Source of the DNA: JAMQPK01 sp963782595 | GTDB taxonomy: Bacteria > Acidobacteriota > Vicinamibacteria > Vicinamibacterales > JAMQPK01 | NCBI GenBank assembly: GCA_963782595.1 | Contig: CAWAKJ010000005.1 | Span: 833,328-897,327, forward strand | Length of the DNA stretch: 64,000 nt | Direction: 5' to 3' | Shown here: positions 16,631 through 24,408 of the stretch, piece by piece | Layout: each line of letters begins with the position of its first letter | Numbering within the stretch: position 1 is the stretch's first letter | Notes under the pieces: model-generated | What the model was told of the DNA's origin: nothing | Seen by the model: the letters and a program-made list of their open reading frames with translations, nothing else | Database searches by the model: none | Made by a program: the position numbers and the translations under genes

Positions 16631-19177
16631 ATGGTCAAATCAGCAGTAAGACTCAAAGACACCGCAATGGCAGTTGTGACTGCCTTGCTTCTCCCTGTTA
16701 CGGCCGCGGCGCAAACGGCTCCGGATGCAAAGCTCGACGAATCGCTCCGGGAATCGGTCGAACGGGGTTGCGTGGGGACGCAGCCGGTCATCGTCAGGAC
16801 GAAGCCCGGCTACCGCGAGGCGCTGCGGAATTCGCTGGCCGCGCACGGCGATCTGGTGAAGGGCGAGTTTCCGGCCCTCGATGCCGTAGCCGTCGACGTC
16901 CACTGCGACGACCTTGCGGCGCTGGCCGCATTTGACTCGACCGACTCGATCTCGTTGAACGGGCCGGTGGCGGTTCAGTCCCTTGTAGAGACGGGAGTGA
17001 TCAGCGACGCGCAGGCGGCTGTCGGCGCTGCGCGCGCGGCGCTCGTGTCGGCCAAGGCTGCCGCGCTCGACGCACAGGCGAAAGTGCGAGCGGCGGAAAA
17101 AGCGGCGGCGGTTGCGAATGCGCAGGTGACGGCGGCAAAACGCGCCCTCATCCTCGCAAACAGGCTGACCGGAGTCGCGAAAATCAATGCCGTTGCGGCG
17201 GCGCAGGCTGCACTGGCCCAGGCTGAAGCCTCGGCCGATGCGGCGCAAGCCGCTCGCGACGCGGCCCGTACCACTGCCACTCATGCTCAGGCAACAGCGC
17301 TCAACAAGCAGAATGCGCTGGTTGAAGCCCAGCAGGCGATGTTGGCAGCAAACGCCGCGGTCGCAGCCCGCGAACGCGAGGGCCGCGCGGCACGAGGGCT
17401 GAAGAAGAAGTTCTTCGCCACCATGCCGGTTCGCGCCTCCCACCTGAACACCGACGAAGAGTTCGACAACGAAACCGTTGACTATGCCGCTCTCGAGGCT
17501 TCCGCGAATACCGGCGGCGGCGCTGGTGTCGGCGTCGCGATCATCGATTCCGGTATCGAGGCAGGCACCGACTTCGACGAGCGCATTACGGCCTTCTACG
17601 ACTTTACTCAAGGCGATATTCGCGCAATCGCGCCGATCGATCCGTACGGTCATGGCACGCACGTCGCGGGCCTGATCGCCAGCGAGTTTGTCGGCGTGGC
17701 GCCCAACGCGCGGTTGATTGGCCTGCGGGTGCTCGACGGCCAGGGACAGGGCGTGACGGCAAACGTCGTCCGCGCGATTGAGTTCGCGGTTGCGAACAAG
17801 AATCTCCTCGGCATCAATGTTCTGAACCTGTCGCTCGGCCATCCCATTTATGAGCCTGCGGCGACTGACCCGCTCGTGCAGGCAGTCGAGCACGCGGTGC
17901 GTCAGGGACTCGTCGTTGTGACCTCGGCGGGTAACTTCGGGCTGAACAAGAAGACGGGACAGCCGGGCTATGCAGGTATTGCGTCGCCAGGAAATGCGCC
18001 GTCTGCCTTGACCGCCGGCGCGGTGCGCACGTTCAACACCGTGACGAGAATCGACGATCGCATTGCGCCGTACAGCTCGCGCGGTCCGTCGTGGTACGAC
18101 GGCTTCGCTAAGCCGGACGTCGTCGCTCCTGGCGACAACCTGCTTTCGGTGGCCGCGGCGGGCAGCGTGTTGAGGCTCGCGCAGGAGAAGCGCGGGAATA
18201 CCGGCAACTACATGCGCCTGTCGGGCACCAGTATGGCGGCGGGCGTCACCAGTGGTGTGGTCGCGCTCGTGCTGCATGCCAACGCCGGCCTGACGCCGAA
18301 CGCCGTGAAAGCCGTGCTCGAGTACTCCTCGATTCCGGTTCTTGACGATGCCGGCAAACCGTTCGATGCGTTGTCGCAGGGAGCGGGCCAAATCGAAGTC
18401 GCCGGATCTCTGGCGCTGGCGCGCGCGATCAATCCGAACACGCCCATCGGATCTCCCTGGCTCTCGACGACGGTGACGCCGTCTACGGTGATTGGCAACA
18501 AGGTGTATGCGTGGTCGAAGTCGATCATTTATGGCCACCGTCGTGTGGCCGGCGAGACGCTGCTGAGCGAGCAGCGGCCGGCGTGGGGCCTCAATATCGT
18601 CTGGGGCGAAGGCCTCGGCGACGAAGACGACAACATCGTCTGGGGAAACAATTTCGGCGACGACGACAACATCGTCTGGGGCAACAGCTTCGACGACGAT
18701 GACAACATCGTCTGGGGCAACAACATTGTCTGGGGCAACAGCCTCGACGACGATGACAACATCGTGTGGGGCAATCTCTTCGACGACGACAACATCGTCT
18801 GGGGCAACCTCTTCGGTGACGACGACAACATTGTCTGGGGCAACAACATCGTGTGGGGCAGTGGCCTCATCGGCATGAGCCTCGACGACGACAACATCGT
18901 GTGGGGCAATCTCGACGACGACAACATCGTCTGGGGCAACCTGGACGACGACAACATCGTCTGGGGCAACCTCTACGACGACAACATCGTCTGGGGCAAC
19001 AACAACGACGACGACAACATCGTCTGGGGTAACGACCTGGGCGATGACGACAACATCGTGTGGGGCAACGGCTCGCAGCTTGGCAGCGTGTTCCGCTGGA
19101 GCGGCGGGTTCGTGTCGGGCAAGGCGTCGAACGCCCGCGCACGGCGGACACTTGGTCGCGGGGGACGGGTGCTGTAA
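16631..19177 (+). CDS. secreted S8 subtilase with coiled coil and NIVWG repeats (copy 1)
   Basis: 848 residues from ATG 16631 (chosen because it gives a normal signal peptide, MVKSAVRLKDTAMAVV... ending AAAQ; an ATG at 16592 is also in frame). Order: signal; a pro-region (about 30-115, VERGCVGTQPVIV); an Ala-rich coiled coil (about 120-255) absent from copy 2; the subtilase domain with Asp306 (IIDSGIE), His341 (GHGTHVAG), an SAGNF oxyanion Asn and Ser534 (LSGTSMAAG); then 15 NIVWG repeats separated by Asp-rich spacers (about 655-813) and a short Arg-rich tail. All catalytic residues are intact, so an active exported protease is likely. Substrate unknown. Its TAA overlaps the ATG of the GNAT gene (TAATG). 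Confidence 0.9.
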   Translation: MVKSAVRLKDTAMAVVTALLLPVTAAAQTAPDAKLDESLRESVERGCVGTQPVIVRTKPGYREALRNSLAAHGDLVKGEFPALDAVAVDVHCDDLAALAAFDSTDSISLNGPVAVQSLVETGVISDAQAAVGAARAALVSAKAAALDAQAKVRAAEKAAAVANAQVTAAKRALILANRLTGVAKINAVAAAQAALAQAEASADAAQAARDAARTTATHAQATALNKQNALVEAQQAMLAANAAVAAREREGRAARGLKKKFFATMPVRASHLNTDEEFDNETVDYAALEASANTGGGAGVGVAIIDSGIEAGTDFDERITAFYDFTQGDIRAIAPIDPYGHGTHVAGLIASEFVGVAPNARLIGLRVLDGQGQGVTANVVRAIEFAVANKNLLGINVLNLSLGHPIYEPAATDPLVQAVEHAVRQGLVVVTSAGNFGLNKKTGQPGYAGIASPGNAPSALTAGAVRTFNTVTRIDDRIAPYSSRGPSWYDGFAKPDVVAPGDNLLSVAAAGSVLRLAQEKRGNTGNYMRLSGTSMAAGVTSGVVALVLHANAGLTPNAVKAVLEYSSIPVLDDAGKPFDALSQGAGQIEVAGSLALARAINPNTPIGSPWLSTTVTPSTVIGNKVYAWSKSIIYGHRRVAGETLLSEQRPAWGLNIVWGEGLGDEDDNIVWGNNFGDDDNIVWGNSFDDDDNIVWGNNIVWGNSLDDDDNIVWGNLFDDDNIVWGNLFGDDDNIVWGNNIVWGSGLIGMSLDDDNIVWGNLDDDNIVWGNLDDDNIVWGNLYDDNIVWGNNNDDDNIVWGNDLGDDDNIVWGNGSQLGSVFRWSGGFVSGKASNARARRTLGRGGRVL
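18593..19068 (+). repeat. 15 in-frame NIVWG repeats (subtilase 1)
   Basis: Fifteen units of the form D-D-D-N-I-V-W-G-N with linkers of 0 to about 8 residues. Units 4-5 and 8-9 are fused doublets (NIVWGNNIVWG), and unit 9 is followed by the linker GLIGMSLDDD. Codons vary synonymously (GTC/GTG, AAC/AAT), so the peptide rather than the DNA is conserved. The Asp-rich turn and aromatic core suggest a calcium-binding beta-roll or a surface array. Confidence 0.9.
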
Positions 19178-19836
19178 TGGCAACGCACATCCCGACCCAC
19201 GTCGCACACGAGACACTGCAGGCCGCCATTGCGAGCGCGCCGCAGGTTGTCAGCTCGGACTGGAAAGAGGCGCTTCCGGTTCTGAAAGCGAAAGGCATCA
19301 CGCTGCGCGAACTGCGCGTCAGCGATGCGGCGTCGCTGCTGGCACTGCTGACCACGGAAGAAGTCACGCGCTTCATCTCGCCGCCTCCGACGACGCTCGA
19401 AGGGTTCGAGCGGTTCATCCAGTGGGCGCACCGCGAACGGGCAGCCGGCCGCTACATCTGCTTCGCGATCGTCCCGGACGGTTACGACACGGCGGTGGGA
19501 TTGTTCCAGGTTCGTCAGCTCGACCCGACGTTCGGCACGGCCGAATGGGGTTTCGCGTTGGGCGAAGCGTTCTGGGGCTCCGGCCTGTTCGTCTCCGGCG
19601 CGGCACTCGTGATCGATTTTGCATTCGATGTGATTGGCGCGAATCGGCTGGAGGCACGTGCAGCAGTGGAAAACGGCCGAGGCAATGGCGCGCTGCGGAA
19701 GCTCGGCGCAGTTCAGGAGGGCATCTTGAGAAAATCATTTCTTCGCAACGGGCGCTATCTCGATCAATCGCTCTGGGCGATTCTGCCGGAAGACCGCTAC
19801 AGGTCGAAGGCGGTTTGGGGCGCGAAAGCCAACTAG
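19177..19836 (+). CDS. GNAT-family (RimL-like) N-acetyltransferase, cassette copy 1
   Basis: 219 residues from ATG 19177, which overlaps the subtilase stop. The GNAT fold is seen in ITLRELRVSDAASLLALL, AEWGFALGEAFWGSGLF and the acetyl-CoA-binding segment RLEARAAVENGRGNGALRKL, as in RimJ/RimL and SpeG relatives. No signal peptide, so it should act in the cytoplasm. It is about 70% identical by eye to the GNAT of copy 2. Direct coupling to a secreted protease twice suggests the acetyl group goes to the subtilase N-terminus or side chains before export, or to a shared small molecule; neither is shown. Confidence 0.88.
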   Translation: MATHIPTHVAHETLQAAIASAPQVVSSDWKEALPVLKAKGITLRELRVSDAASLLALLTTEEVTRFISPPPTTLEGFERFIQWAHRERAAGRYICFAIVPDGYDTAVGLFQVRQLDPTFGTAEWGFALGEAFWGSGLFVSGAALVIDFAFDVIGANRLEARAAVENGRGNGALRKLGAVQEGILRKSFLRNGRYLDQSLWAILPEDRYRSKAVWGAKAN

Positions 19837-19838
19837 GA

Positions 19839-19861
19839 GAAAGGGCTCCCGGAGCCCTTTC
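19839..19861 (+). terminator. terminator-like hairpin after GNAT 1
   Basis: GAAAGGGC and GCCCTTTC pair around a short GC-rich loop immediately after the GNAT stop codon. No U-tract follows. Together with the second hairpin about 16 nt downstream it should insulate cassette 1 from cassette 2. Confidence 0.55.
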
Positions 19862-19876
19862 GGAATTTGCAGCAAG

Positions 19877-19909
19877 GATCGGGTCGGCCCTGGCACCACC
19901 GACCCGATC
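19877..19909 (+). terminator. second hairpin between the two cassettes
   Basis: GATCGGGTCGG (19877-19887) pairs perfectly with CCGACCCGATC (19899-19909) across an 11-nt loop, followed by a pyrimidine-rich run (TCTCCCTCCCTCCCCCC). The remaining 230 nt to the next cassette is relatively AT-rich and must contain its promoter; no gene was seen in it. Confidence 0.55.
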
Positions 19910-20140
19910 TCTCCCTCCCTCCCCCCTGGTTTCGGAAGTCCTCTTGGGTTAATTCCGCAGGCAAACGTGTGCAAAGGGAACATCCGTGCTCCTGTTTGGC
20001 ACACGTCACGAGTTCGTCGTTTTTGTTAAGTAATTTGGCGATATTGCAGTTTCTGCCATGTGCGAGAGCCGATTCGGTTGCAGATTTGCACACACCCGCC
20101 TCGATCAGAGCTCGAACTCGCGCAGCACATTTGCGCTAAG

Positions 20141-20148
20141 TGCTAGCA
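20141..20148. promoter_or_regulatory. TGCTAGCA palindrome upstream of subtilase 2
   Basis: TGCTAGCA within AAGTGCTAGCACAAACG, 68 nt before the subtilase 2 start. The same 8-mer occurs upstream of subtilase 1 and between the ribbon-helix-helix genes at 43.2 kb. It could be an operator half-site pair for one of those regulators. Confidence 0.4.
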
Positions 20149-20173
20149 CAAACGTCGGTTAGTGGAGGTCGGC

Positions 20174-20212
20174 ATGTTCTGGCCGCCAAATTGCTCTTCT
20201 CTCTCGCGATGA
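20174..20212 (+). CDS. possible 12-codon leader peptide coupled to subtilase 2
   Basis: ATG 20174 follows a good GGAGG (GTGGAGGTCGGC) and encodes MFWPPNCSSLSR, ending at a TGA that overlaps the subtilase ATG at 20209 (ATGA). The subtilase start itself has no Shine-Dalgarno of its own (TTCTCTCTCGCG precedes it), so translation may depend on reinitiation after this leader. Evidence is the Shine-Dalgarno and the overlap only. An alternative is that the subtilase starts further upstream in its frame. Confidence 0.35.
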   Translation: MFWPPNCSSLSR

Positions 20213-22422
20213 TCCACCCCTTCTCCCGTGTCACAGGTGCAGCGCTGATTGCCACGGCGTTGCTTTCAGGTACCGCACGCGCGCAAACGACCTCCGCGAA
20301 ACTCGACGAGTCGCTCAGGGAGTCGATCGACCGCGGCTGCTACGGCAGGCAGTCGGTGATCATCACGGTCGAGCCTGGCTATCGCGAAGGGCTGCGTCTC
20401 GCGCTCGCGGCTCACGGCGATCACGTGACGGGCGAGTTCCCCTCGATCAACGCGATCGCCGCCGAGGTGCACTGCGACGATATGGTGACGCTCGCGAGCT
20501 TCGGGTCGATTCGTGCCGTTTCGGCCAACGCCGCCGTTGGCGTGAGCGCCGCGACGGTTGCGAAAGCAAAAGCCCCGAATGAGACGGCGAAGGCCGCTCG
20601 CGAGCGGGAGGGACTTGCCGCGAAGACGCTCAAGAAGAACGCGTTTCAGACGCTCGGTGCATCCGCGATCAGGGAGATCAAGCCGACATCGCTCATGCTC
20701 GTGCCGTCAGAAGAGGCGCTCACCAGTGATGTGACGGGTGCGTTTCAGACCACTTTTCGCCAGAAGACGCTTGCCGGCAACGGCATCGGCGTCGCCGTCA
20801 TCGATTCGGGTATCGAGCCGGGCGTCGACTTCCAGGGACGCATCACCGCGTTCTACGACTTCACGACGGGCGGAATCAAAGCGGTCAGCCCGCACGATGA
20901 CTATGGACACGGCACGCACGTCGCAGGTTTGATTGGTAGTGAATATGTCGGCGTCGCACCGTATGCGCGATTGATCGGGCTCAAGGTCCTCGACGCGAAA
21001 GGTCAGGGCACGACCGACAACGTCGTTCGAGCGATCGAGTTCGCAATCACAAACCGCCATCTGCTCGGCATCAACGTGCTGAACCTCTCGCTCGGCCATC
21101 CCATTTTCGAGCCGGCGGCAACCGATCCGCTCGTGCAAGCCGTCGAACACGCCGTGCGCTCGGGACTGACGGTGGTGGTCGCGGCCGGGAACTTCGGCAT
21201 GAATCCGAAGACACACGAAGTGGGCTATGCCGGAATCGTGTCGCCCGCCAATGCGCCCTCGGCGGTCACAGCCGGTGCCGTCAACACCTTCGACACGGTC
21301 ACGCGAGATGACGATCGCGTCGCTCCCTACAGTTCGCGGGGCCCGTCCTGGTACGACGGTTTTGCCAAGCCGGACGTCGTTGCAGCCGGGCACGACCTGC
21401 TTTCCGTTGCAGCCGCCGGCTCCACGCTCCGTAAGGTGCAGGAGAAACGCGGCAACAAGGGCAACTACATGAAGTTGTCCGGCACCAGCATGGCGGCCGG
21501 CGTCACGAGCGGCATGGTGGCGCTCGTGCTTCAGGCCAATCATCGGCTGACGCCAAATGTCTTGAAAGCGGTGCTCGAGTACACCGCGATTCCAGTCACT
21601 CAGGCAGACGGGACGCGCTACGACGTGCTGACGCAGGGTGCAGGTCAGATTCAAACCGAAGGCGCTGTGACGCTCGCCCGCGCCATCAACCCGGCGGTGG
21701 CAGTGGGTCAGGGATGGCTGACCTCGACGTTCAAGCCGTCTACGTTGATCGGGCAGCAGGTGTACGTCTGGTCACAGTCGATTATCTGGGGTGCGCGCCG
21801 CGTGGCTGGGAAGACACTTCTCAGCGAACAGCGGCCGGCATGGGCCACCAACATCGTCTGGGGCGAAGGACTGGGCGACGAAGACGACAACATTGTCTGG
21901 GGCAATCGGTTCGACGACGATGACAACATCGTGTGGGGCAATACCTTCGACGACGACGACAACATCGTCTGGGGTAACAACATCGTCTGGGGCAACGACG
22001 ACGACAACATCGTGTGGGGCAATCTTGCCGACGACGATGACAACATCGTGTGGGGCAACCTCTTCGATGACGACGACAACATCGTCTGGGGCAATAACAT
22101 CGTGTGGGGCAACAACCTGATCGGGTTCAGCCTGGATGACGACAACATCGTGTGGGGCAACCTGGATGACGACAACATCGTCTGGGGCAATCTCGACGAC
22201 GACAATATCGTGTGGGGCAATCTCTACGACGACAACATCGTCTGGGGCAACAACGACGACGACGACAACATCGTGTGGGGTAACAGCGACGACGACGACA
22301 ACATCGTCTGGGGAAACTCCGCGCACCTTGGCACCATCCTGAAGTGGCGTGGTGGCGTTATTGGCGGCCACGCGTCACACGCTCGGGCGCGTCGAATGGT
22401 AAAAAACGGGGTGAGCCAGTGA
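20209..22422 (+). CDS. secreted S8 subtilase with NIVWG repeats (copy 2)
   Basis: 737 residues from ATG 20209, giving a typical signal peptide (MIHPFSRVTGAALIATALL...ARAQ). Pro-region (about 27-110, IDRGCYGRQSVII), a short basic linker where copy 1 has its coiled coil, then the subtilase domain with Asp199 (VIDSGIEPG), His234 (GHGTHVAG), AAGNF and Ser427 (LSGTSMAAG), followed by 15 NIVWG repeats and an Arg-rich tail. Most of the protease domain is nearly identical to copy 1, so the cassettes arose by duplication and then diverged in the pro-region. Its TGA overlaps the GTG of the downstream GNAT gene. Confidence 0.9.
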   Translation: MIHPFSRVTGAALIATALLSGTARAQTTSAKLDESLRESIDRGCYGRQSVIITVEPGYREGLRLALAAHGDHVTGEFPSINAIAAEVHCDDMVTLASFGSIRAVSANAAVGVSAATVAKAKAPNETAKAAREREGLAAKTLKKNAFQTLGASAIREIKPTSLMLVPSEEALTSDVTGAFQTTFRQKTLAGNGIGVAVIDSGIEPGVDFQGRITAFYDFTTGGIKAVSPHDDYGHGTHVAGLIGSEYVGVAPYARLIGLKVLDAKGQGTTDNVVRAIEFAITNRHLLGINVLNLSLGHPIFEPAATDPLVQAVEHAVRSGLTVVVAAGNFGMNPKTHEVGYAGIVSPANAPSAVTAGAVNTFDTVTRDDDRVAPYSSRGPSWYDGFAKPDVVAAGHDLLSVAAAGSTLRKVQEKRGNKGNYMKLSGTSMAAGVTSGMVALVLQANHRLTPNVLKAVLEYTAIPVTQADGTRYDVLTQGAGQIQTEGAVTLARAINPAVAVGQGWLTSTFKPSTLIGQQVYVWSQSIIWGARRVAGKTLLSEQRPAWATNIVWGEGLGDEDDNIVWGNRFDDDDNIVWGNTFDDDDNIVWGNNIVWGNDDDNIVWGNLADDDDNIVWGNLFDDDDNIVWGNNIVWGNNLIGFSLDDDNIVWGNLDDDNIVWGNLDDDNIVWGNLYDDNIVWGNNDDDDNIVWGNSDDDDNIVWGNSAHLGTILKWRGGVIGGHASHARARRMVKNGVSQ
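21850..22317 (+). repeat. 15 in-frame NIVWG repeats (subtilase 2)
   Basis: Again exactly 15 units, with fused doublets at units 4-5 and 8-9 and a LIGFSLDDD linker after unit 9, matching copy 1 position by position, while spacers such as RF, TF, LA and SD differ. Synonymous codon variation is extensive. Confidence 0.9.
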
Positions 22423-23051
22423 CGAGCCGCCTCGCGACAGTGGTCATCACACCCAGGGAGACAGTCTTCTCCGATTGGAGAGACGGGCTGCCGATGCTTC
22501 GTGGCAAAGGCGTCATCCTGCGCGAACTCCGCGTCGGCGACGCTGCGTCGCTGCTGACCCTGCTGACCAGCGACGAAGTCACGCGCCTCATCTCGCCGCC
22601 GCCTACGACGATCGAAGGGTTCGAGCGTTTCATTCTGTGGGCGCAGTGCCAGCGCGAGGCCGGCCGGTACGCATGCTTCGCCGTCGTGCCCGATGGGTAC
22701 GACACCGCGGTGGGGTTGTTTCAAGTCCGCCAGCTCGATCACATGTTCGGCACGGCCGAATGGGGATTCGCGATTGGGTCGGAATTCTGGGGCTCAGGGT
22801 TGTTCGTGGCCAGCGCCGAACTGGTGATCGAGTTTTCCTTCAACATCCTGGGCGTACATCGTCTTGAAGCACGGGCAGCCGTGCAGAACAGCCGCGGCAG
22901 CGGGGCGCTTCGAAAACTCGGCGCAGTTCAGGAGGGCATCTTGAGGAAGTCGTTTCTTCGCGGTGGAAAGTACCTGGATCAGGCGCTGTGGGCGATTGTC
23001 CAGGAAGACTGGTATCGATCGAAGGCGGTTTGGGGAGCAAAGGCGAGCTAG
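22419..23051 (+). CDS. GNAT-family (RimL-like) N-acetyltransferase, cassette copy 2
   Basis: 210 residues from GTG 22419 overlapping the subtilase stop (GTGA), with GGGGTGA upstream. The same fold and motifs as copy 1: VILRELRVGDAASLLTLL, TAEWGFAIGSEFWGSGLF and RLEARAAVQNSRGSGALRKL. Cytoplasmic by prediction. The frame extends upstream to 22344 but overlaps the protease tail and is not needed. The pairing of this specific GNAT with this specific protease is preserved in both copies, which argues for a functional link. Confidence 0.88.
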   Translation: MTSRLATVVITPRETVFSDWRDGLPMLRGKGVILRELRVGDAASLLTLLTSDEVTRLISPPPTTIEGFERFILWAQCQREAGRYACFAVVPDGYDTAVGLFQVRQLDHMFGTAEWGFAIGSEFWGSGLFVASAELVIEFSFNILGVHRLEARAAVQNSRGSGALRKLGAVQEGILRKSFLRGGKYLDQALWAIVQEDWYRSKAVWGAKAS

Positions 23052-23212
23052 TGGCCGGTCCTCGCTGAACAAAGGACCACCTCGCGGGCGGGGCATCCCG
23101 CCTGGCTACGTTGCTCCTCCCTCAAATACTCCCGGTATTCTCGGTCGTCGCGCCTTGCCATCCGGGCGCCGCGCTCCGCGATCTGGTCCTTGTTCAACGA
23201 GGACCGGCCACT
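23050..23212. repeat. 163-bp inverted-repeat element after GNAT 2
   Basis: The left arm (23050-23079, beginning AGTGGCCGGTCCTCG) and right arm (23184-23212, ending GAGGACCGGCCACT) are inverted copies differing by one substitution and one indel. The left arm starts inside the GNAT stop codon. The interior holds a smaller GCGGG/CCCGC dyad. It could be a non-autonomous mobile element or a long terminator. It contains no credible gene. Confidence 0.6.
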
Positions 23213-23228
23213 AGATAATCTTGGACGC

Positions 23229-24395
23229 GTGCCGCGTCCTCTGCTCGTCATCTTCCTCACGGTCTTCGTCAATCTCGTCGGTTTCGGCATCATCATCCCG
23301 CTGTTACCGTTCTACGCGGAGACCTTTGGCGCCTCTCCTGTCGTCATCGGCCTGCTCTTTGCCGCGTTTTCCCTCGCGCAACTCCTGGCCGCGCCTGTGC
23401 TCGGGGTGCTGTCCGACCGATTCGGCAGGCGCCCTGTGCTCATTTTCAGCCTCATTGGCACCGTCATCAGCTTTGTGATGCTGGCGGTGGCGCAGAGCCT
23501 GGCCATGCTGTTTGCGGCCCGCGTCATCGACGGCTTGTCGGGCGGAAACATCACGATCGCGCGAGCGTATATCGCAGACGTCACCGAACCTGGGGAGCGC
23601 GCGAAAGCGTTCGGGTATCTGGGAGCGGCGTTCGGCCTCGGATTCATCGTGGGGCCCGGACTCGCCGGGCTGTTCGCGCATATCAGCTACACCGCGCCAA
23701 TCTGGGCGGCTGCGGCGGTCACCCTCATCGCGACCGCAATGGCATGGCTCTGGCTGCCCGAAACCGTGCATCGAGGCAGCGCCGTGACAGTGTCGCCCTG
23801 GCGCGCGCTGCCGGAGGTGCTGAGCCGGCGACATCTGAGGCCCCTGCTGCTTGCCGACTTTGTGTACTGGTCGTCATTCGCCCTGTGTACAACGACGTTT
23901 GCACTTTTTGCCTCGCGCCGGTTCGGGTTCGACGTCGCGCACACCGGATATGTGCTCGCCGCGTTCGGTCTGCTGGGCGCGCTCGTTCAGGGTGGACTCG
24001 TGGGCAGGGTCGCAGGGACTCTCGGAGTTCTGCCGACGCTGATGACTGGGCTCGCCATCGCGGCGGTCGGGTGGGCGCTCGTTGCGGCCTCGACGACCCT
24101 GACGATGTTTCTACTGGCGCTCATCCCCGCAGGTGTGGGCGTCGGCCTGTGCAATGCCACGATCGTGACCTTGATAAGTCACAGCGGATCCAGGGATGAG
24201 CAGGGAACCGTGCAGGGCGCCGCGGGCGCACTGGAAAGCCTCGGACGGGCGATTGGGCCGGTGTGGGGACACGGCACGCTCCAACGTTTTGGGGAGGGGA
24301 GTGCCTACGCGACAGCGGCCCTCGCGTTTGCCGCCACGATGTTCCTGCTGCTGGGCTATCAGGCGCCGTCGAACGGAGCGAACCCACGAACTTGA
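23229..24395 (+). CDS. MFS drug-exporter-like transporter (TetA type)
   Basis: 388 residues from GTG 23229 (VPRPLLVIFLTVFVNLVGFG); a TTG at 23190 is in frame but lies inside the inverted repeat. Twelve membrane segments are predicted. The motif A loop GVLSDRFGRRPVLIFSLIGT, the DGLSGGNITIARAYIAD segment and LGFIVGPGLAG place it with TetA-like proton antiporters. Substrate unknown; such proteins are often assigned to tetracycline or other drugs on weak grounds. Confidence 0.9.
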   Translation: MPRPLLVIFLTVFVNLVGFGIIIPLLPFYAETFGASPVVIGLLFAAFSLAQLLAAPVLGVLSDRFGRRPVLIFSLIGTVISFVMLAVAQSLAMLFAARVIDGLSGGNITIARAYIADVTEPGERAKAFGYLGAAFGLGFIVGPGLAGLFAHISYTAPIWAAAAVTLIATAMAWLWLPETVHRGSAVTVSPWRALPEVLSRRHLRPLLLADFVYWSSFALCTTTFALFASRRFGFDVAHTGYVLAAFGLLGALVQGGLVGRVAGTLGVLPTLMTGLAIAAVGWALVAASTTLTMFLLALIPAGVGVGLCNATIVTLISHSGSRDEQGTVQGAAGALESLGRAIGPVWGHGTLQRFGEGSAYATAALAFAATMFLLLGYQAPSNGANPRT

Positions 24396-24408
24396 CGAAC
24401 TGAACGAA

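Noticed and set aside
16640..19216. 858-codon open frame antisense to subtilase 1
   Set aside because: It mirrors the coding strand with GC-biased codons and repeated Val/Asp/Pro tracts, has no domain, and the plus-strand gene has intact catalytic motifs.
18593..19836. NIVWG repeats as a multi-core RiPP precursor with GNAT as modifying enzyme
   Set aside because: The protein is an intact subtilase, and no RiPP maturation gene (ATP-grasp, radical SAM, cyclodehydratase) or transporter is adjacent. The idea is not excluded but lacks support.
18593..22317. NIVWG tandem DNA repeats as a CRISPR array
   Set aside because: The repeats are in frame, the spacers encode Asp-rich linkers of a secreted protein, and no cas genes are present.
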